DNA from: Mesostigma viride
Lineage: Eukaryota > Streptophyta > Mesostigmatophyceae > Mesostigmatales > Mesostigmataceae
NCBI GenBank assembly: GCA_009746045.1
Contig: RPFO01000991.1
Span: forward strand, 1 to 20,333
Reading direction: 5' to 3'
DNA: 20,333 nt
Position numbers and translations under genes: made by a program. The stretch's first letter is position 1, and each line of letters opens with the position of its first letter. Shown in pieces: positions 1 through 14,137 of this stretch. Under the pieces are notes generated by a model that was not told the DNA's origin, did no database searches, and saw nothing but the letters and a program-made list of their open reading frames with translations.

Positions 1-734
1 GTTCGCCTCAGTAGGACGACAGATTAATCTCCAGTTGCTGGACATGTACTTCGCCTTGGCTGGCGGATTCTACAAGCCCACGCCGGCGGATCGGGTTCCA
101 CTCAATCGAGACGTCGAGTTTCGACTTCTGGTGTCGTATGTCGGAAAGGTTGGGTGGGACCAGTGGGAGAAAGACCAGTGGGGGAAATTTCCAGACGCGA
201 GTGAGGCGCAGCCGAGATTGACCGTATCGGCGAGAGTAGAGGGGGGGGGTTTGAAGGTTTCCATTTTACATTCGGGAATTCCGAGTACGTGAAATTGACG
301 TTTTCACGGATGATCGTTCTCCCGGGTGGGAGGGCCGATGCTCGGCTCGCTTCCAAAGTGTTGCTCGAATCAGGCGTGCTCTGTGATGGAGGGTGTCCAC
401 CGCAAGTGCGGGGTTGTCGAGACGTCCGGTATTGTGCTGCCGAATGCCAGCGTGCGGACTGGGAGGAACACAAGAAGTGGTGTACCAAGTATCGTGAGGC
501 GAGAAAGTCTCTCAGCACTATGCACGGCGACGTTACAGACAGCTGGTCTGGTGTCAATTTGGCCGGACTTGTAATTCGGATGGGGGGTGAAGTGCATTTC
601 AAGTTCAAAGGTGAAATGTTCAAGGTTTTTTGATGGGACTGAATCGTACCCAAGGGCGATTTGTGAGGCGATGTCCGCGCTGGGGGAACAGTACCCCTGT
701 TCGACTGCGTGAGGGGAATGGATTCTGCGACTGA
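1..734 (+). pseudogene. MYND-type zinc-finger gene, frame-broken, 5' end outside window
   Basis: The reading frame is already open at base 2, so the start lies upstream of the window. The recognisable part is a MYND finger (C-x4-C, C-x2-C, YC-x3-CQ, W-x2-H-x3-C), a protein-protein interaction zinc module. Its first half (CSNQAC...KCG) is encoded at about 355-410 in one frame. Its second half (CRDVRYCAAECQ, then DW..H...C) is encoded at about 416-482 in another frame, so one base is missing between them. A further frame change sits at the nine-G run 241-249, where the reading resumes as FEGFHFTFGNSEYV, and another near the six-T run 626-631. The last ~100 bases (ESYPRAICEAMSALGEQY, ending at TGCGACTGA) match the 3' end of the next gene, so the two are related. 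Either this is a decayed paralogue or the sequence has several indel errors; I favour decay because not all breaks are in homopolymers. The MYND call is firm. Confidence 0.72.
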
Positions 735-1017
735 AGGCATTTTGGGTGTGATTTTCTTGCGCCAACGGCCGTTGGAACTTGCAAATTAGCGTTTGATTTT
801 CTTCGCACCCGGAAGTAGGGTGTGGTTTGCCACGTGGCACCATGGATGTAATTAATAAATGCATAATAAAACATTTTTCGTGCGCCAACGGCCGTTGGAG
901 ACTGAAAACTAGTGTGTGCTTTGTGCGCGTAATAAATCTTAAAATTCTTGTTGTTTTTTCAAGCCAACGGCCGTTGACGGTGAGAAATGTATATCAAACG
1001 GTGTCGGTGGGTTGCAG
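735..1017 (+). promoter_or_regulatory. Intergenic spacer, copy 1: palindromes, G-box, AATAAA
   Basis: The spacer holds three copies of the palindrome at 762-775, 885-898 and 964-976, a perfect CACGTG G-box inside GCCACGTGGC (829-838), and AATAAA-type signals near 852-875. Almost the same string of elements, in the same order, separates the next two genes (1636-1890), so the spacer was duplicated together with a gene. It probably combines the 3' end of one gene with the promoter of the next; that role is inferred. Confidence 0.6.
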
Positions 1018-1635
1018 ATGACGTTCTACAGGACGGAGGGGGGCGAGTGGATCAACTTGGAAGACAGGCTTCTGGGAGTGGTTAAGAGCGCGCTCAGGCT
1101 TCTGCCGGACATTAAGCTGGATTTTATGCCCAAGGAGGGTGAAAGGTCTCTTTTGAGACCGGATGTCGCGAAGGCCGCGGCTCTTGTTTTCAATATCGAG
1201 GGTCGGGGACTCCCAAAGCCGACCGTAGAGCCATTTGAGGAGGTGCTTGTGAGGTGTGGTGCTATAAGGCCCTATGATCCATCAATACCCAGCCCAATTT
1301 GTTTTCAGTCGATCGATGCTGATGGTAATGAAAGTTGGATACCGATGGCGCGGCCATATGATAGGGGAGAAGGGTTTAAGGGTTTAGGGGAGGTGGGACG
1401 GTTCGAATGGGTCATCTTGAAGGACGGCAAGTACTTCAAGCATCACACTGACCTGATCATCGACCGGCTGTTCGTGTCTGCTGGAGATTGCATGTTCTGG
1501 TTGAGGGAATACGTGCATGAGTGGGGACCCGACGGTGTTGACGAGTTTGAGAAAGCGGTTCGTGAGGTGATGTACGCGTTGGGGCAGGAGTACAAGTTCG
1601 AGTGCGTGACTGACGCGAATCGATTATGCGACTGA
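1018..1635 (+). CDS. Hypothetical protein, 205 aa, gene-cluster member
   Basis: I do not recognise this protein. It is soluble-looking, with no signal peptide or membrane segment, and starts MTFYRTEGGEWINLEDRL. Aromatic-rich strands follow (FEWVILKDGKYFKHH), then a helical C-terminus (DEFEKAVREVMYALGQEY) ending NRLCD. That tail matches the decayed MYND gene upstream at protein and DNA level, including the TGCGACTGA stop context, but no zinc finger remains here. I chose the ATG at 1018 because it sits directly after GCAG, as in three other genes of the cluster; the frame is also open slightly upstream but without another ATG. The palindrome follows 25 bases after the stop and another copy lies 54 bases before the start. 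The function is unknown; coding status rests on length, codon texture and conservation with its neighbour. Confidence 0.68.
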   Translation: MTFYRTEGGEWINLEDRLLGVVKSALRLLPDIKLDFMPKEGERSLLRPDVAKAAALVFNIEGRGLPKPTVEPFEEVLVRCGAIRPYDPSIPSPICFQSIDADGNESWIPMARPYDRGEGFKGLGEVGRFEWVILKDGKYFKHHTDLIIDRLFVSAGDCMFWLREYVHEWGPDGVDEFEKAVREVMYALGQEYKFECVTDANRLCD

Positions 1636-1890
1636 AGTGTTGGGTGTGATTTTCTTTGCGCCAACGGCCGTTGGCAGCTGGAAAGTTGGGTGTGATTCGC
1701 CACGTGGCACTATGGATGTAATCAATAAATGCATAATAAAAATTTTTTTCGTGCATTTTTCGTGCGCCAACGGCCGTTGGAGACTGGAAAATGGTGTGAT
1801 TTTCGTGCGAGTAATAAATCATTCTTGTTGTTTCAAGCCAACGGCCGTTGACGGTGAGAAATGTGTATCAAACGGTGTTGGTGGTCGCAG
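1636..1890 (+). promoter_or_regulatory. Intergenic spacer, copy 2: palindromes, G-box, AATAAA
   Basis: This is a near-duplicate of 735-1017: palindromes at 1661-1674, 1767-1780 and 1838-1850, G-box CACGTG at 1701-1706, then ATGGATGTAAT-like sequence and AATAAA signals. The copy nearest the next start codon reads ...GTTGA instead of ...GTTGG, as in the first spacer. Small indels (a shortened first segment, a duplicated CGTGCATTTTT) distinguish the two copies. Confidence 0.6.
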
Positions 1891-2673
1891 ATGGCGGTCA
1901 AATGCACGGTTGCGTGGTGCCAGGAAGCGAGAGCAGGAGGGGATGACTTGTGCGTGCGTCATGTCAGCGTGCGAACGGGAATGGCAGGGAGGGTGAAGGA
2001 TTTGTTTGCAAAAAAGGGGGGATGTATCGCCCGGGATTGCCAGCTTCCATTCGGGACGGATTGCATGCCTTTTTGTGATGGACACGCCAAGTTGTCAGGG
2101 GAGATGCAAGAGGTGATCAAAGGAGGCTTGTTGTTTGTGAATGGCGAGTCCAGTGCTGGTGAAGGACCTCTTGTCCTGAGTTTTGAGGTGGACGGTGCTG
2201 GAAGTCTGGAAAGAATGGCGGTCCGGTCGCGGGAATGGATGTTGAATCACCCTGACTTTGACTCGTATGCCTACTGCCAAGGTTTCGGGGACGCCGTTTT
2301 TACATGGATGCTGTGCTCGGAGGATGACGTGCATGCGATTGTTTCGCATGACGACTTGGATATCGCAGGCGCCATGGGCGCAGACCTGTTGTTGTATTTC
2401 ATGATTGGATGGGGTTGCGGATTTTTGGAAGGTGATTGGTGGGTCCCGCACCTCGCAAGGCTTACTTTTGCGGTCGGCGAATTGCCTGTACCTGTTGAAG
2501 TGTCAAAAACTCGTGTGGAGATGGCTGCCGTTCTGGCATCGGGGGTTAAGCGCCAAGCCCGATTTGCCATGACCGTTGTTGCTGATGCTGAGGGGGAGGA
2601 AATTGAAAAGGTCGTGGAAAGGGTCGTCCTGGCCTCTGCTTTGGTGGAGAGAGCAAGGAATGCATGCGACTAG
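1891..2673 (+). CDS. Paired Cys/His finger protein, 260 aa, unknown function
   Basis: The N-terminus carries two Cys/His modules. The first is KCTVAWC ... LCVRH (about residues 5-25) and the second CIARDC ... PFCDGH (about 45-66). Both follow C-x4-C-x(n)-C-x2-H, a plausible zinc-binding pattern that I cannot assign to a named family. After them comes a strand-like segment (LVLSFEVDG), a helical middle and a hydrophobic stretch (GADLLLYFMIGWGCGF). The C-terminus is a helix (EIEKVVERVVLASALVERA) ending NACD, like the previous gene's ending. The same plan (two CxxH fingers, a helix, a strand, a helix) recurs in the gene at 4092-4880. The start is the ATG after CGCAG; an in-frame ATG ten codons upstream is possible. 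The stop is followed 13 bases later by a palindrome. Metal binding and paralogy are inferences from the motif. Confidence 0.68.
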   Translation: MAVKCTVAWCQEARAGGDDLCVRHVSVRTGMAGRVKDLFAKKGGCIARDCQLPFGTDCMPFCDGHAKLSGEMQEVIKGGLLFVNGESSAGEGPLVLSFEVDGAGSLERMAVRSREWMLNHPDFDSYAYCQGFGDAVFTWMLCSEDDVHAIVSHDDLDIAGAMGADLLLYFMIGWGCGFLEGDWWVPHLARLTFAVGELPVPVEVSKTRVEMAAVLASGVKRQARFAMTVVADAEGEEIEKVVERVVLASALVERARNACD

Positions 2674-2686
2674 GTGTTTTTGGTCG

Positions 2687-2700
2687 CCAACGGCCGTTGG
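2687..2700. repeat. Single palindrome between genes
   Basis: A perfect 14-bp CCAACGGCCGTTGG just after the stop of the paired-finger gene. It is followed by a short stretch that leads to the start at 2745. Confidence 0.9.
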
Positions 2701-2744
2701 ACTTGCAAAATGTCCTGTGAGCTGAGTCCGTTTCTTAACTTGCC

Positions 2745-3089
2745 ATGGACGTCGGTTGTGCAGGGGCAGGGTGTAGGATGGAGTGCGGAAAAGAAGGAAA
2801 GGAAGGGGGGGAGACTACAAAGGAAAACCTGATAGAGATTGTGGAGGCCGAACTGGAAGACCTGCCCGATCTGGTTCTCGAAGAGGACGGGCAATTGCAC
2901 GCTGAACGTCTTGATGGCGTGGGCATGATGATGTCGGAGGTTGATGGGTATGGTGGAATTGCTAAAGGTGTATTGCGTAAATTGAGGCGTGAGGAGGATG
3001 TGGGGACTCCGGCTCATGTTTTGGTCAGTTTTATGAACGACAATTGGGGTCGAATGCAACCCACTAAAGATGGGGAGGATGTTGACTAG
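2745..3089 (+). CDS. Small acidic hypothetical protein, 114 aa
   Basis: A short ORF with a good ATG context (GCCATGG). The product starts MDVGCAGAGCRMECGK, with three cysteines in the first 14 residues. A Lys/Glu-rich linker and an acidic helix (IEIVEAELEDLPDLVLEEDG) follow, and the end is GTPAHVLVSFMNDNWGR plus an acidic tail. I recognise no family. It lies in the same orientation as its neighbours, in a slot where the palindrome-spaced pattern predicts a gene, and an AATAAA follows at 3122. It could be a truncated family member, since the N-terminal cysteines do not form a full finger. A seven-G run at 2805-2811 does not disturb the frame. Confidence 0.5.
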   Translation: MDVGCAGAGCRMECGKEGKEGGETTKENLIEIVEAELEDLPDLVLEEDGQLHAERLDGVGMMMSEVDGYGGIAKGVLRKLRREEDVGTPAHVLVSFMNDNWGRMQPTKDGEDVD

Positions 3090-3283
3090 AATGTGATTTT
3101 AGGATGAATGTAAATTTATTTAATAAAGAAGAATCATTTGGAAAAAATCGCCTGATGGTGTCAAGTTTTGTGCGTCTAAGGCCAACGGCCGTTGGGGTGT
3201 GTGGAATTTAACAGGGCCAACGGCCGTTGACCCTGCTGAATGCGTGCGTTTGCGGGTGGTGTAAAAAATATCGATGTGCACAG
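3090..3283 (+). promoter_or_regulatory. Intergenic spacer with AATAAA and two palindromes
   Basis: AATAAA at 3122-3127 probably serves the upstream gene. Palindromes lie at 3182-3195 (perfect) and 3217-3229. The second, 67 bases before the next start, again has the GTTGA ending seen only in start-proximal copies. Confidence 0.55.
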
Positions 3284-3868
3284 ATGACCTCATTCGATGA
3301 CCCCATTCGATGCGAACATCCGGATTGTCAATGGGAAGGAGTGCCGACGGAAAGCGAGTGGTTCTGTCCCAAGCATTCTGACGTATGGGGGGCGTTGTTT
3401 GCCGAAATCGAGAGCGGGCTGATGACGATTGACCGTCACATCGTGACGAAAAAGTGGAAGCCTTGGCCCAACAACATGGTTTTGGTCTTGTACTATGTTG
3501 ACAAGAAGCCTCGATTCATGCTGCGTGATGCAGAGTGGGTGATAGAGGAGGTGGGACAGATGCGACCTGGAGAGGGGATAGGCGGTAAGGACAAGCCGCC
3601 AAGGCATGTGTGGGCTTACATGGGAGACCATCCCGACTGTCCAACGGCCAAAGTGTGGCATGATATGGGAAGGGACCTGGCCACGGAGTCCGCGTATGAG
3701 TGCGCGCGACTCGTGACAGCGCTCTTGAAGGGGGAGGTGAAAGACCTGATGCGCAAGGGGGGGTTGGTAGAGCAGATTAGACAGCAGATTAGACGTGTGT
3801 GTGATTTTGATGAGGAGATTGATGAGAAGCCGGCAAAGAGGGGCAGGATGGACAGAATTGCTCAGTAA
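3284..3868 (+). CDS. Cys/His finger protein, 194 aa, unknown function
   Basis: One clear finger is visible near the N-terminus: IRCEHPDC ... WFCPKH (about residues 7-28), C-x4-C-x(n)-C-x2-H, equivalent to the second finger of the neighbouring family members. Upstream in frame lies CVCGWCKKYRC, which may be a remnant of the first finger if translation starts earlier, but no ATG is available there. After the finger come a helix, a strand (NMVLVLYYVDKKPRFML), a His/Asp-containing loop, a helical segment (YECARLVTALLKGEVKDLM) and a basic tail (EKPAKRGRMDRIAQ). The start is the ATG directly after CACAG. The YECARLVTALL segment resembles RECAYTLMM in the next gene, supporting common descent. Function is unknown. 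A seven-G run (3756-3762) is in frame. Confidence 0.65.
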   Translation: MTSFDDPIRCEHPDCQWEGVPTESEWFCPKHSDVWGALFAEIESGLMTIDRHIVTKKWKPWPNNMVLVLYYVDKKPRFMLRDAEWVIEEVGQMRPGEGIGGKDKPPRHVWAYMGDHPDCPTAKVWHDMGRDLATESAYECARLVTALLKGEVKDLMRKGGLVEQIRQQIRRVCDFDEEIDEKPAKRGRMDRIAQ

Positions 3869-4091
3869 GAAAGAGAGGGAGAAAATATGATTTGATTAAT
3901 CTGATGCGTGTAATTGAAACTAATTTATTTTGTCTCATAAAACTTCTTTGAACGGACCTTTGAACCAACAATTATTGCACAACAAGACTAGATTGAGAAT
4001 TGTGTGAGAAAGACGCCAGAGGGGGTTCTGACGGTCCTTATTGCCCCTGTTATACAATGGCTGCTGTATGGGACTCATGGCAATTGCGCAG

Positions 4092-4880
4092 ATGGCAACG
4101 AAATGCAAAATCTGTACGGAGCCCGTAAGGGTCGAGGGACTGTGCGCGGAACATTACAAGTTCCTACAAGCGCACGACCTCGAGTACCAAAATGCCAAGG
4201 ATCCATACGGGGGGTGTGGATTTCTTAGATGTGATAGACCACTGGAGGGATTGGATGTGTATTGCAAGACACATCTACCTTTTGCCGAGAAGTTGGAGGA
4301 CGTGTGCGCTCGTGGGATCGCATACGTAGCAAGTTTGCAGATGTTGATGGGGAAGACCGGAATGACACGCTCGGTCCTCCACTTCACGGCAACGCACACT
4401 GGGGAACGGAAAGTTGAGCTGGTGCGCCTCGACAGGCAGGGACTCGAGATTTCGGCAGAGGGGGACAGCGCGTACGGGTTTGCTCATGGGCAAAACGTTA
4501 CCATGGGGGATTCCTTGCAGGGTGTGGCGCGTGAATGCGCGTACACCTTGATGATGAATAATGGATTTGTGGAAGCACAAAGACTGCACAAGGATATTTT
4601 GGAGGCTCTTCTTGCCGCAGAGCCGGTGAGACTGCCGACGCTCCCGAGGCCTGAGGAGCGGGACCGTTTGATCAGGATGGTGGTGAAGGCGGATATAGAT
4701 GCAGATGTGGAGGCCGCAAAGGCGAAGGCAGAGGAAGCGCGTCGTGCAAAGGAGGAATCGGATCAAGAACTGTTGGAGAAGATGCAGAGCTCCAACAAAA
4801 TTTTGCATCGTTTGGGGATGGCGGACGTCGCTTATGAATACGAGTCCGGGAAGGGGAAGAAACAAACGAGGAAAAGATAA
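4092..4880 (+). CDS. Paired Cys/His finger protein with coiled coil, 262 aa
   Basis: Two fingers open the protein: KCKIC ... GLCAEH (about residues 4-20) and GCGFLRC ... VYCKTH (about 40-60). A helical region (LEDVCARGIAYVASLQMLM), a strand pair (VLHFTATHTGERKVELVRLD) and a conserved-looking RECAYTLMMNNGF segment follow. The C-terminal third is a charged helix (DADVEAAKAKAEEARRAKEE ... LLEKMQ) that should form a coiled coil, ending in a Lys/Arg tail (GKGKKQTRKR) suited to nuclear localisation or nucleic-acid binding. The start is the ATG after GCGCAG at 4092; in-frame ATGs at 4068 and 4077 are alternatives. This is the last recognisable gene of the cluster, and no palindrome follows it. Zinc and nucleic-acid binding are inferred from motifs only. 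Confidence 0.68.
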   Translation: MATKCKICTEPVRVEGLCAEHYKFLQAHDLEYQNAKDPYGGCGFLRCDRPLEGLDVYCKTHLPFAEKLEDVCARGIAYVASLQMLMGKTGMTRSVLHFTATHTGERKVELVRLDRQGLEISAEGDSAYGFAHGQNVTMGDSLQGVARECAYTLMMNNGFVEAQRLHKDILEALLAAEPVRLPTLPRPEERDRLIRMVVKADIDADVEAAKAKAEEARRAKEESDQELLEKMQSSNKILHRLGMADVAYEYESGKGKKQTRKR

Positions 4881-5102
4881 TAATGGGAATGGTCGCCCAC
4901 TGTTCTTGTCACAGAAATGCTTTTGTTAATGCTGGCGAACTTGGGACGGTCGTCCGTATTTCAACATTTCCTTGCCTTTAAAATTGATTGATGGGTAAAT
5001 AATAATACTGAGCAAGCCTTCCATTTTATGTGTCTGTGGTCATACAATTTCGTTATTGTTTCAACCCTTGCAACGATGCATGTAAGTCTCAACCTTGGTG
5101 TC
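4881..5102. other. Non-coding, no recognised element
   Basis: AT-rich sequence between the last cluster gene and the plastid-derived segment. A TAAATAATAATA-type stretch near 4996 could end a transcript. Nothing else was recognised. Confidence 0.5.
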
Positions 5103-5687
<585 letters not shown>

Positions 5688-5955
5688 CTATCATGGCTAT
5701 TTGTTTGTGTATGTTTTGCCCATGTTATTACATTAATGGCATGATGTTGTGGATTGCTAGCTCTATCTATGATGGTTGTTCGTTTGTGTATGCTTTGCCC
5801 ATGTTGTTACAGTAATGGCATGATGTTGTGGATTGCTAGCTCAATCTATGATGGTTGTTCGTTTGTGTATGCTTTGCCCATGTTGTTACAGTAATGGCAT
5901 GATTTTGTGGATTGCTCAACCTATGAGGGTTGTTCGTTTGTGTATGTTTTGCGCG
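5688..5955. repeat. 79-bp tandem repeat, about 3.4 copies
   Basis: Copies begin at CTATSATGG-like starts 5688, 5767, 5846 and 5921, giving periods of 79, 79 and 75 bp. The second and third copies are nearly identical, while the first and last are diverged or partial. Each contains TTTGCCCATGTT and GTTGTGGATTGCT. The fourth copy runs into the proposed first exon of the large gene. Confidence 0.85.
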
Positions 5956-5964
5956 CAGATCACA

Positions 5965-6060
5965 ATGGATTGCACCATCTGCCGCAGCAAGCGAAGCCCC
6001 CTTACTGGTTCCAAGATCTTATCCTACTGGATGCCAAGCAGGCTGGCGAAGGGTATCCCA
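5965..6060 (+). CDS. Proposed exon 1 of large gene (32 codons)
   Basis: The ATG at 5965 opens MDCTICRSKRSPLTG..., running to GIP at 6060. GTACGT at 6061-6066 is a reasonable splice donor in phase 0, matching the phase-0 acceptor at 6606. An acceptor-like GCGCAG precedes at 5953-5958, so the start codon may lie in a second exon of the transcript. Joined to the next exon, CxxC here and CTHNH there give a C-x2-C ... C-x-H-x-H arrangement, which could be a small zinc site; this is speculation. The alternative is that the frame simply continues to a stop at 6171. This is the least certain exon of the model. Confidence 0.35.
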
Positions 6061-6606
6061 GTACGTACTTTGAAACTTGATGCCGCAAAACAACTACAAC
6101 TTCGTTTTAACCCTTTAGCCGTTTTGAGTGATATTTACAGCGGACATTACATTTTTGTTGCTACGGGATGAGAATTGAGCTTTGTAATGCTAACAGGTGT
6201 CACAAACCAAACTGTCCGCTATTTGTAGTGGGCATTTATTGTTAGAGCTTGCAGCTGGGTCCCTGCTCCTCCACATGCAACCTTGGTGTTCATGAGCCCT
6301 TTACTAGCTTCCTTTCTGTCAGGGGGTGCTATATTTGGCACCCATAGGACATTGCAATATGACCAATGACATGACCCCCAAGGTGGTGAATATATGTGTG
6401 TGCTTGTGTCCTATAATGGACCATAACTAACTATTAGGTTGGTTTGTGGACATTATCATGGAAAGTGACAATTGCCCGGTTTTTATAGCGGGCAGTTGGA
6501 CACGGTTTTAAGGGTTGACCTATGAGCTTTGTCAGATGTGTGTGCTGCACCGCACCGCTTGCTAACATATTCGGCGGATTTTTTCTTTGTCGTCTGCGTG
6601 TCACAG
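6061..6606 (+). other. Proposed intron 1 with three stem-loops
   Basis: The right end is a strong 3' splice signal: branch point TGCTAAC (about 6560), a pyrimidine tract and CACAG ending at 6606. Inside are three short hairpins at 6213-6234, 6324-6343 and 6473-6494. The first and third are similar in sequence (TGYCCGC...GGGCA). No ORF of interest on either strand. Confidence 0.45.
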
Positions 6607-6906
6607 CGTGCTTGTACGCACAACCACCCGCCTTCCCCTCCGCCGGCGCCCCCGCCGCCGGGCTCTCCGCCGCCACCGGTGTTGCCCCCTGCGGCCGCCG
6701 GCCCTTCCGCGCCGTCGGAAGCTGCAGCGGCAGCACAGCAAATGCCCCCTCCCCCCGCACCATCGTCGGGGCAAGAGGCGCGCGGCGTTCATGCAGCAAA
6801 GTCGGCGAAGGAGCGGAGGAAATCGGCGGCTTCTGGGTCATCGGGTTCCGATGCCGCGACGGCAGCAACTGGAAAAGCAACCCACAAGACACTGCCAGCT
6901 GCCCGG
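6607..6906 (+). CDS. Exon 2 of large gene: Pro/Ala-rich, 100 codons
   Basis: A phase-0 acceptor (TGCTAAC branch point, TTTTTTCTTTGTCG tract, CAG) and a GTAGGT donor at 6907 bound exactly 100 codons. The product begins RACTHNHPPSPPPAPPPPG, passes through an Ala/Gln segment (EAAAAAQQMPPPPAPSSG) and ends in a Lys/Arg then Ser/Ala/Thr-rich part (AKERRKSAASGSSGSD ... LPAAR). It is low in complexity and probably disordered. GC-rich composition and the sharp change at the donor support an exon. The next phase-0 acceptor is at 13015, which would place the whole satellite in the intron. Confidence 0.55.
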
Positions 6907-6944
6907 GTAGGTGTTACGCACAAAGATGGGATTTTCTTGCGCCA

Positions 6945-12384
<5,440 letters not shown>

Positions 12385-12394
12385 TTTCTTGCTT

Positions 12395-12965
12395 GATTTT
12401 CTTGCGCCAACGGCCGTTGCAATTTGGAAATTAGGGTGTTATTTTTTTTTTGCCCAACGGCCGTCGGAACCTTGAAATTAGGGTGTGATTTTCATGCGCC
12501 AACGGCCGTTGGAACCTGTAAATTAGGGTGTGATTTTCATGCGCCAACGGCCGTTGGAACCTGTAAATTAGGGTGTGATTTTCATGCGCCAACGGCCGTT
12601 GGAACCTGGAAATTAGGGTGTGATTTTTCTGTCGCCAACGGCCGTTGGAACCTGGAAATTAGGGTGTCATTTTTCTTGCGCCAACGGCCGTTGGAACCTG
12701 GAAATTAGGGTGTGATTTTTCTCGCGCCAACGGCCGTTGGAACCTGGAAATTAGGGTGTCATTTTTCTCGCGCCAACGGCCGTTGGAACCTGGAAATTAG
12801 GGTGTGATTTTTCTTTCGCCAACGGCCGTTGGAACCTGGAAATTAGGGTGTGATTTTCATGCGCCAACGGCCGTTGGAACCTGTAAATTAGGGTGTGATT
12901 TTCATGCGCCAACGGCCGTTGGAACCTGGAAATTAGGGTGTTATTTTTCCGGCGACGGCCGTTGG
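12395..12965. repeat. Palindrome array 1: 45-46 bp units, 13 copies
   Basis: The palindrome starts at 12407, 12454, 12499, 12544, 12589, 12635, 12681, 12727, 12773, 12819, 12864 and 12909, with a degenerate last copy at about 12952. Spacing is 45-47 bp. Between palindromes the unit reads AACCTGGAAATTAGGGTGTG followed by a T-rich stretch. The first two copies carry one mismatch each. The array stops just before the exon at 13016. Confidence 0.97.
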
Positions 12966-13015
12966 AACATAGTACTGACCTTCCGGCTATCTGTATGTTT
13001 TTTGCATGTGATCAG

Positions 13016-14137
13016 GGGCGTCCGTCAAGGCAGAGAACGGAGGAAGAGCGGAGGAGGTGGGCTTACAAGATTGAACATGGGGTGGCGGAAAGGCATCTCA
13101 CAACATTTTTTGAGGACTGGCGCCAACGAGCTCCGGGCACCGACTTATGGTCGGGGATTGTGAAGACCTTTGAGAGGAAGGGGCTGCTGACGACACGTGC
13201 TGGAAATGCGAAGCCCAGCATTTTGGACTCCTGGGAGCCAGCGCCATCCTCTCATGTGCACGACAAGAACCTAACTGACAGCATACAGGCGGCGTTTCAT
13301 CTGCGGCAGAAGTTTCGTCTAGTGCCAGACGATGTCGACATCGTGGGGGGGTCCGCGATTGCGACTCAAGTACGGGTCTTTACGGACAACTTGTGCCAAC
13401 TCCCGGAACTAATGAGGCATCGGACGGTGACGGTGCGGAATTGTAAGGGGCTCGCGCCGTGGTTCGTGGGGGCCGGCACAAGTCTGACGAAGGCAAAATG
13501 TGCCGTGCTGATCTTCCGGTTTGCGTGGCAGGTGCTGGCAGACCAGGAGCCCGATTCTTACAATGCCTGGCTGGAAGAGAATCCAGGGTTTTCTGACAAA
13601 ATTAAAAAACTGACGGGGGAGGACAGTGACCGTGCCGTGCAGAGGTTCGGATACTTTCGTTCGCCAACGGCCGAGGAAGGGAGGGCCATTCTCCGGACGC
13701 ACTCCAAGAAGGATATGGCGGCCGCGTGCTCGCAGGATTTGATCACCATGGACTTGAATACGTCCGAGTGGTCAGATGCATCTGACCGTGAGGCAGTACT
13801 TGAGCTCACGAACACCGCGTTGGGCTACATGCTCGCGTACGACAAGCCTTTCGTGTTTGCGCAGTTTGCCGTGCTGGACGGCAACCACTACACGCAGATG
13901 TTGAAGTCCGTGATTTTTGAGGGCTCAGACGAGCAAGTGAGGACTGCGATAGCTGGCGAGATTGCCGGTAAACAAAAGGGCAAGTACGTGGAGACAACCG
14001 AGGAGGCGTTTGATTTGTGGAGGGGGTTGGTGAGGGACGCGGACAAGTTCATGTACACCAATCTGGACGTGCTCAAGGGCTGGGAGGTGGAGGGGGAAGC
14101 ACTGATCCCGCCCATGAAGGACATGCGGACGCAAAAG
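13016..14137 (+). CDS. Exon 3 of large gene: novel 374-residue region
   Basis: The acceptor at 13015 and the donor CAAAAG|GTAAAT at 14138 are both phase 0 and enclose 374 codons. Without splicing the frame is open from 12938 to a TAG at 14179, so a stand-alone ORF from the ATG at 12995 (394 aa) is the alternative. The product begins GRPSRQRTEEERRRW and has mixed helices and strands, for example KCAVLIFRFAWQVLADQ and EAVLELTNTALGYMLAYDKPFVFAQF cut into shorter helices. I recognise no catalytic motif. SPTAEEG is encoded by a partial palindrome (13664-13673). A seven-G run at 13345-13351 is in frame. It is clearly coding from its length, even codon texture and lack of low complexity; its role is unknown. 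Confidence 0.7.

Noticed and set aside
976-1017. Mini-intron between GTGAGA after the palindrome and the CAG before the ATG
   Set aside because: The distance is only about 35-40 bases, too short for a spliceosomal intron, although the donor-like sequence is conserved in both spacer copies.
6434-6892. Minus-strand ORF opposite exon 2
   Set aside because: It is a shadow of the GC-rich Pro/Ala exon; no splice or start context supports it.
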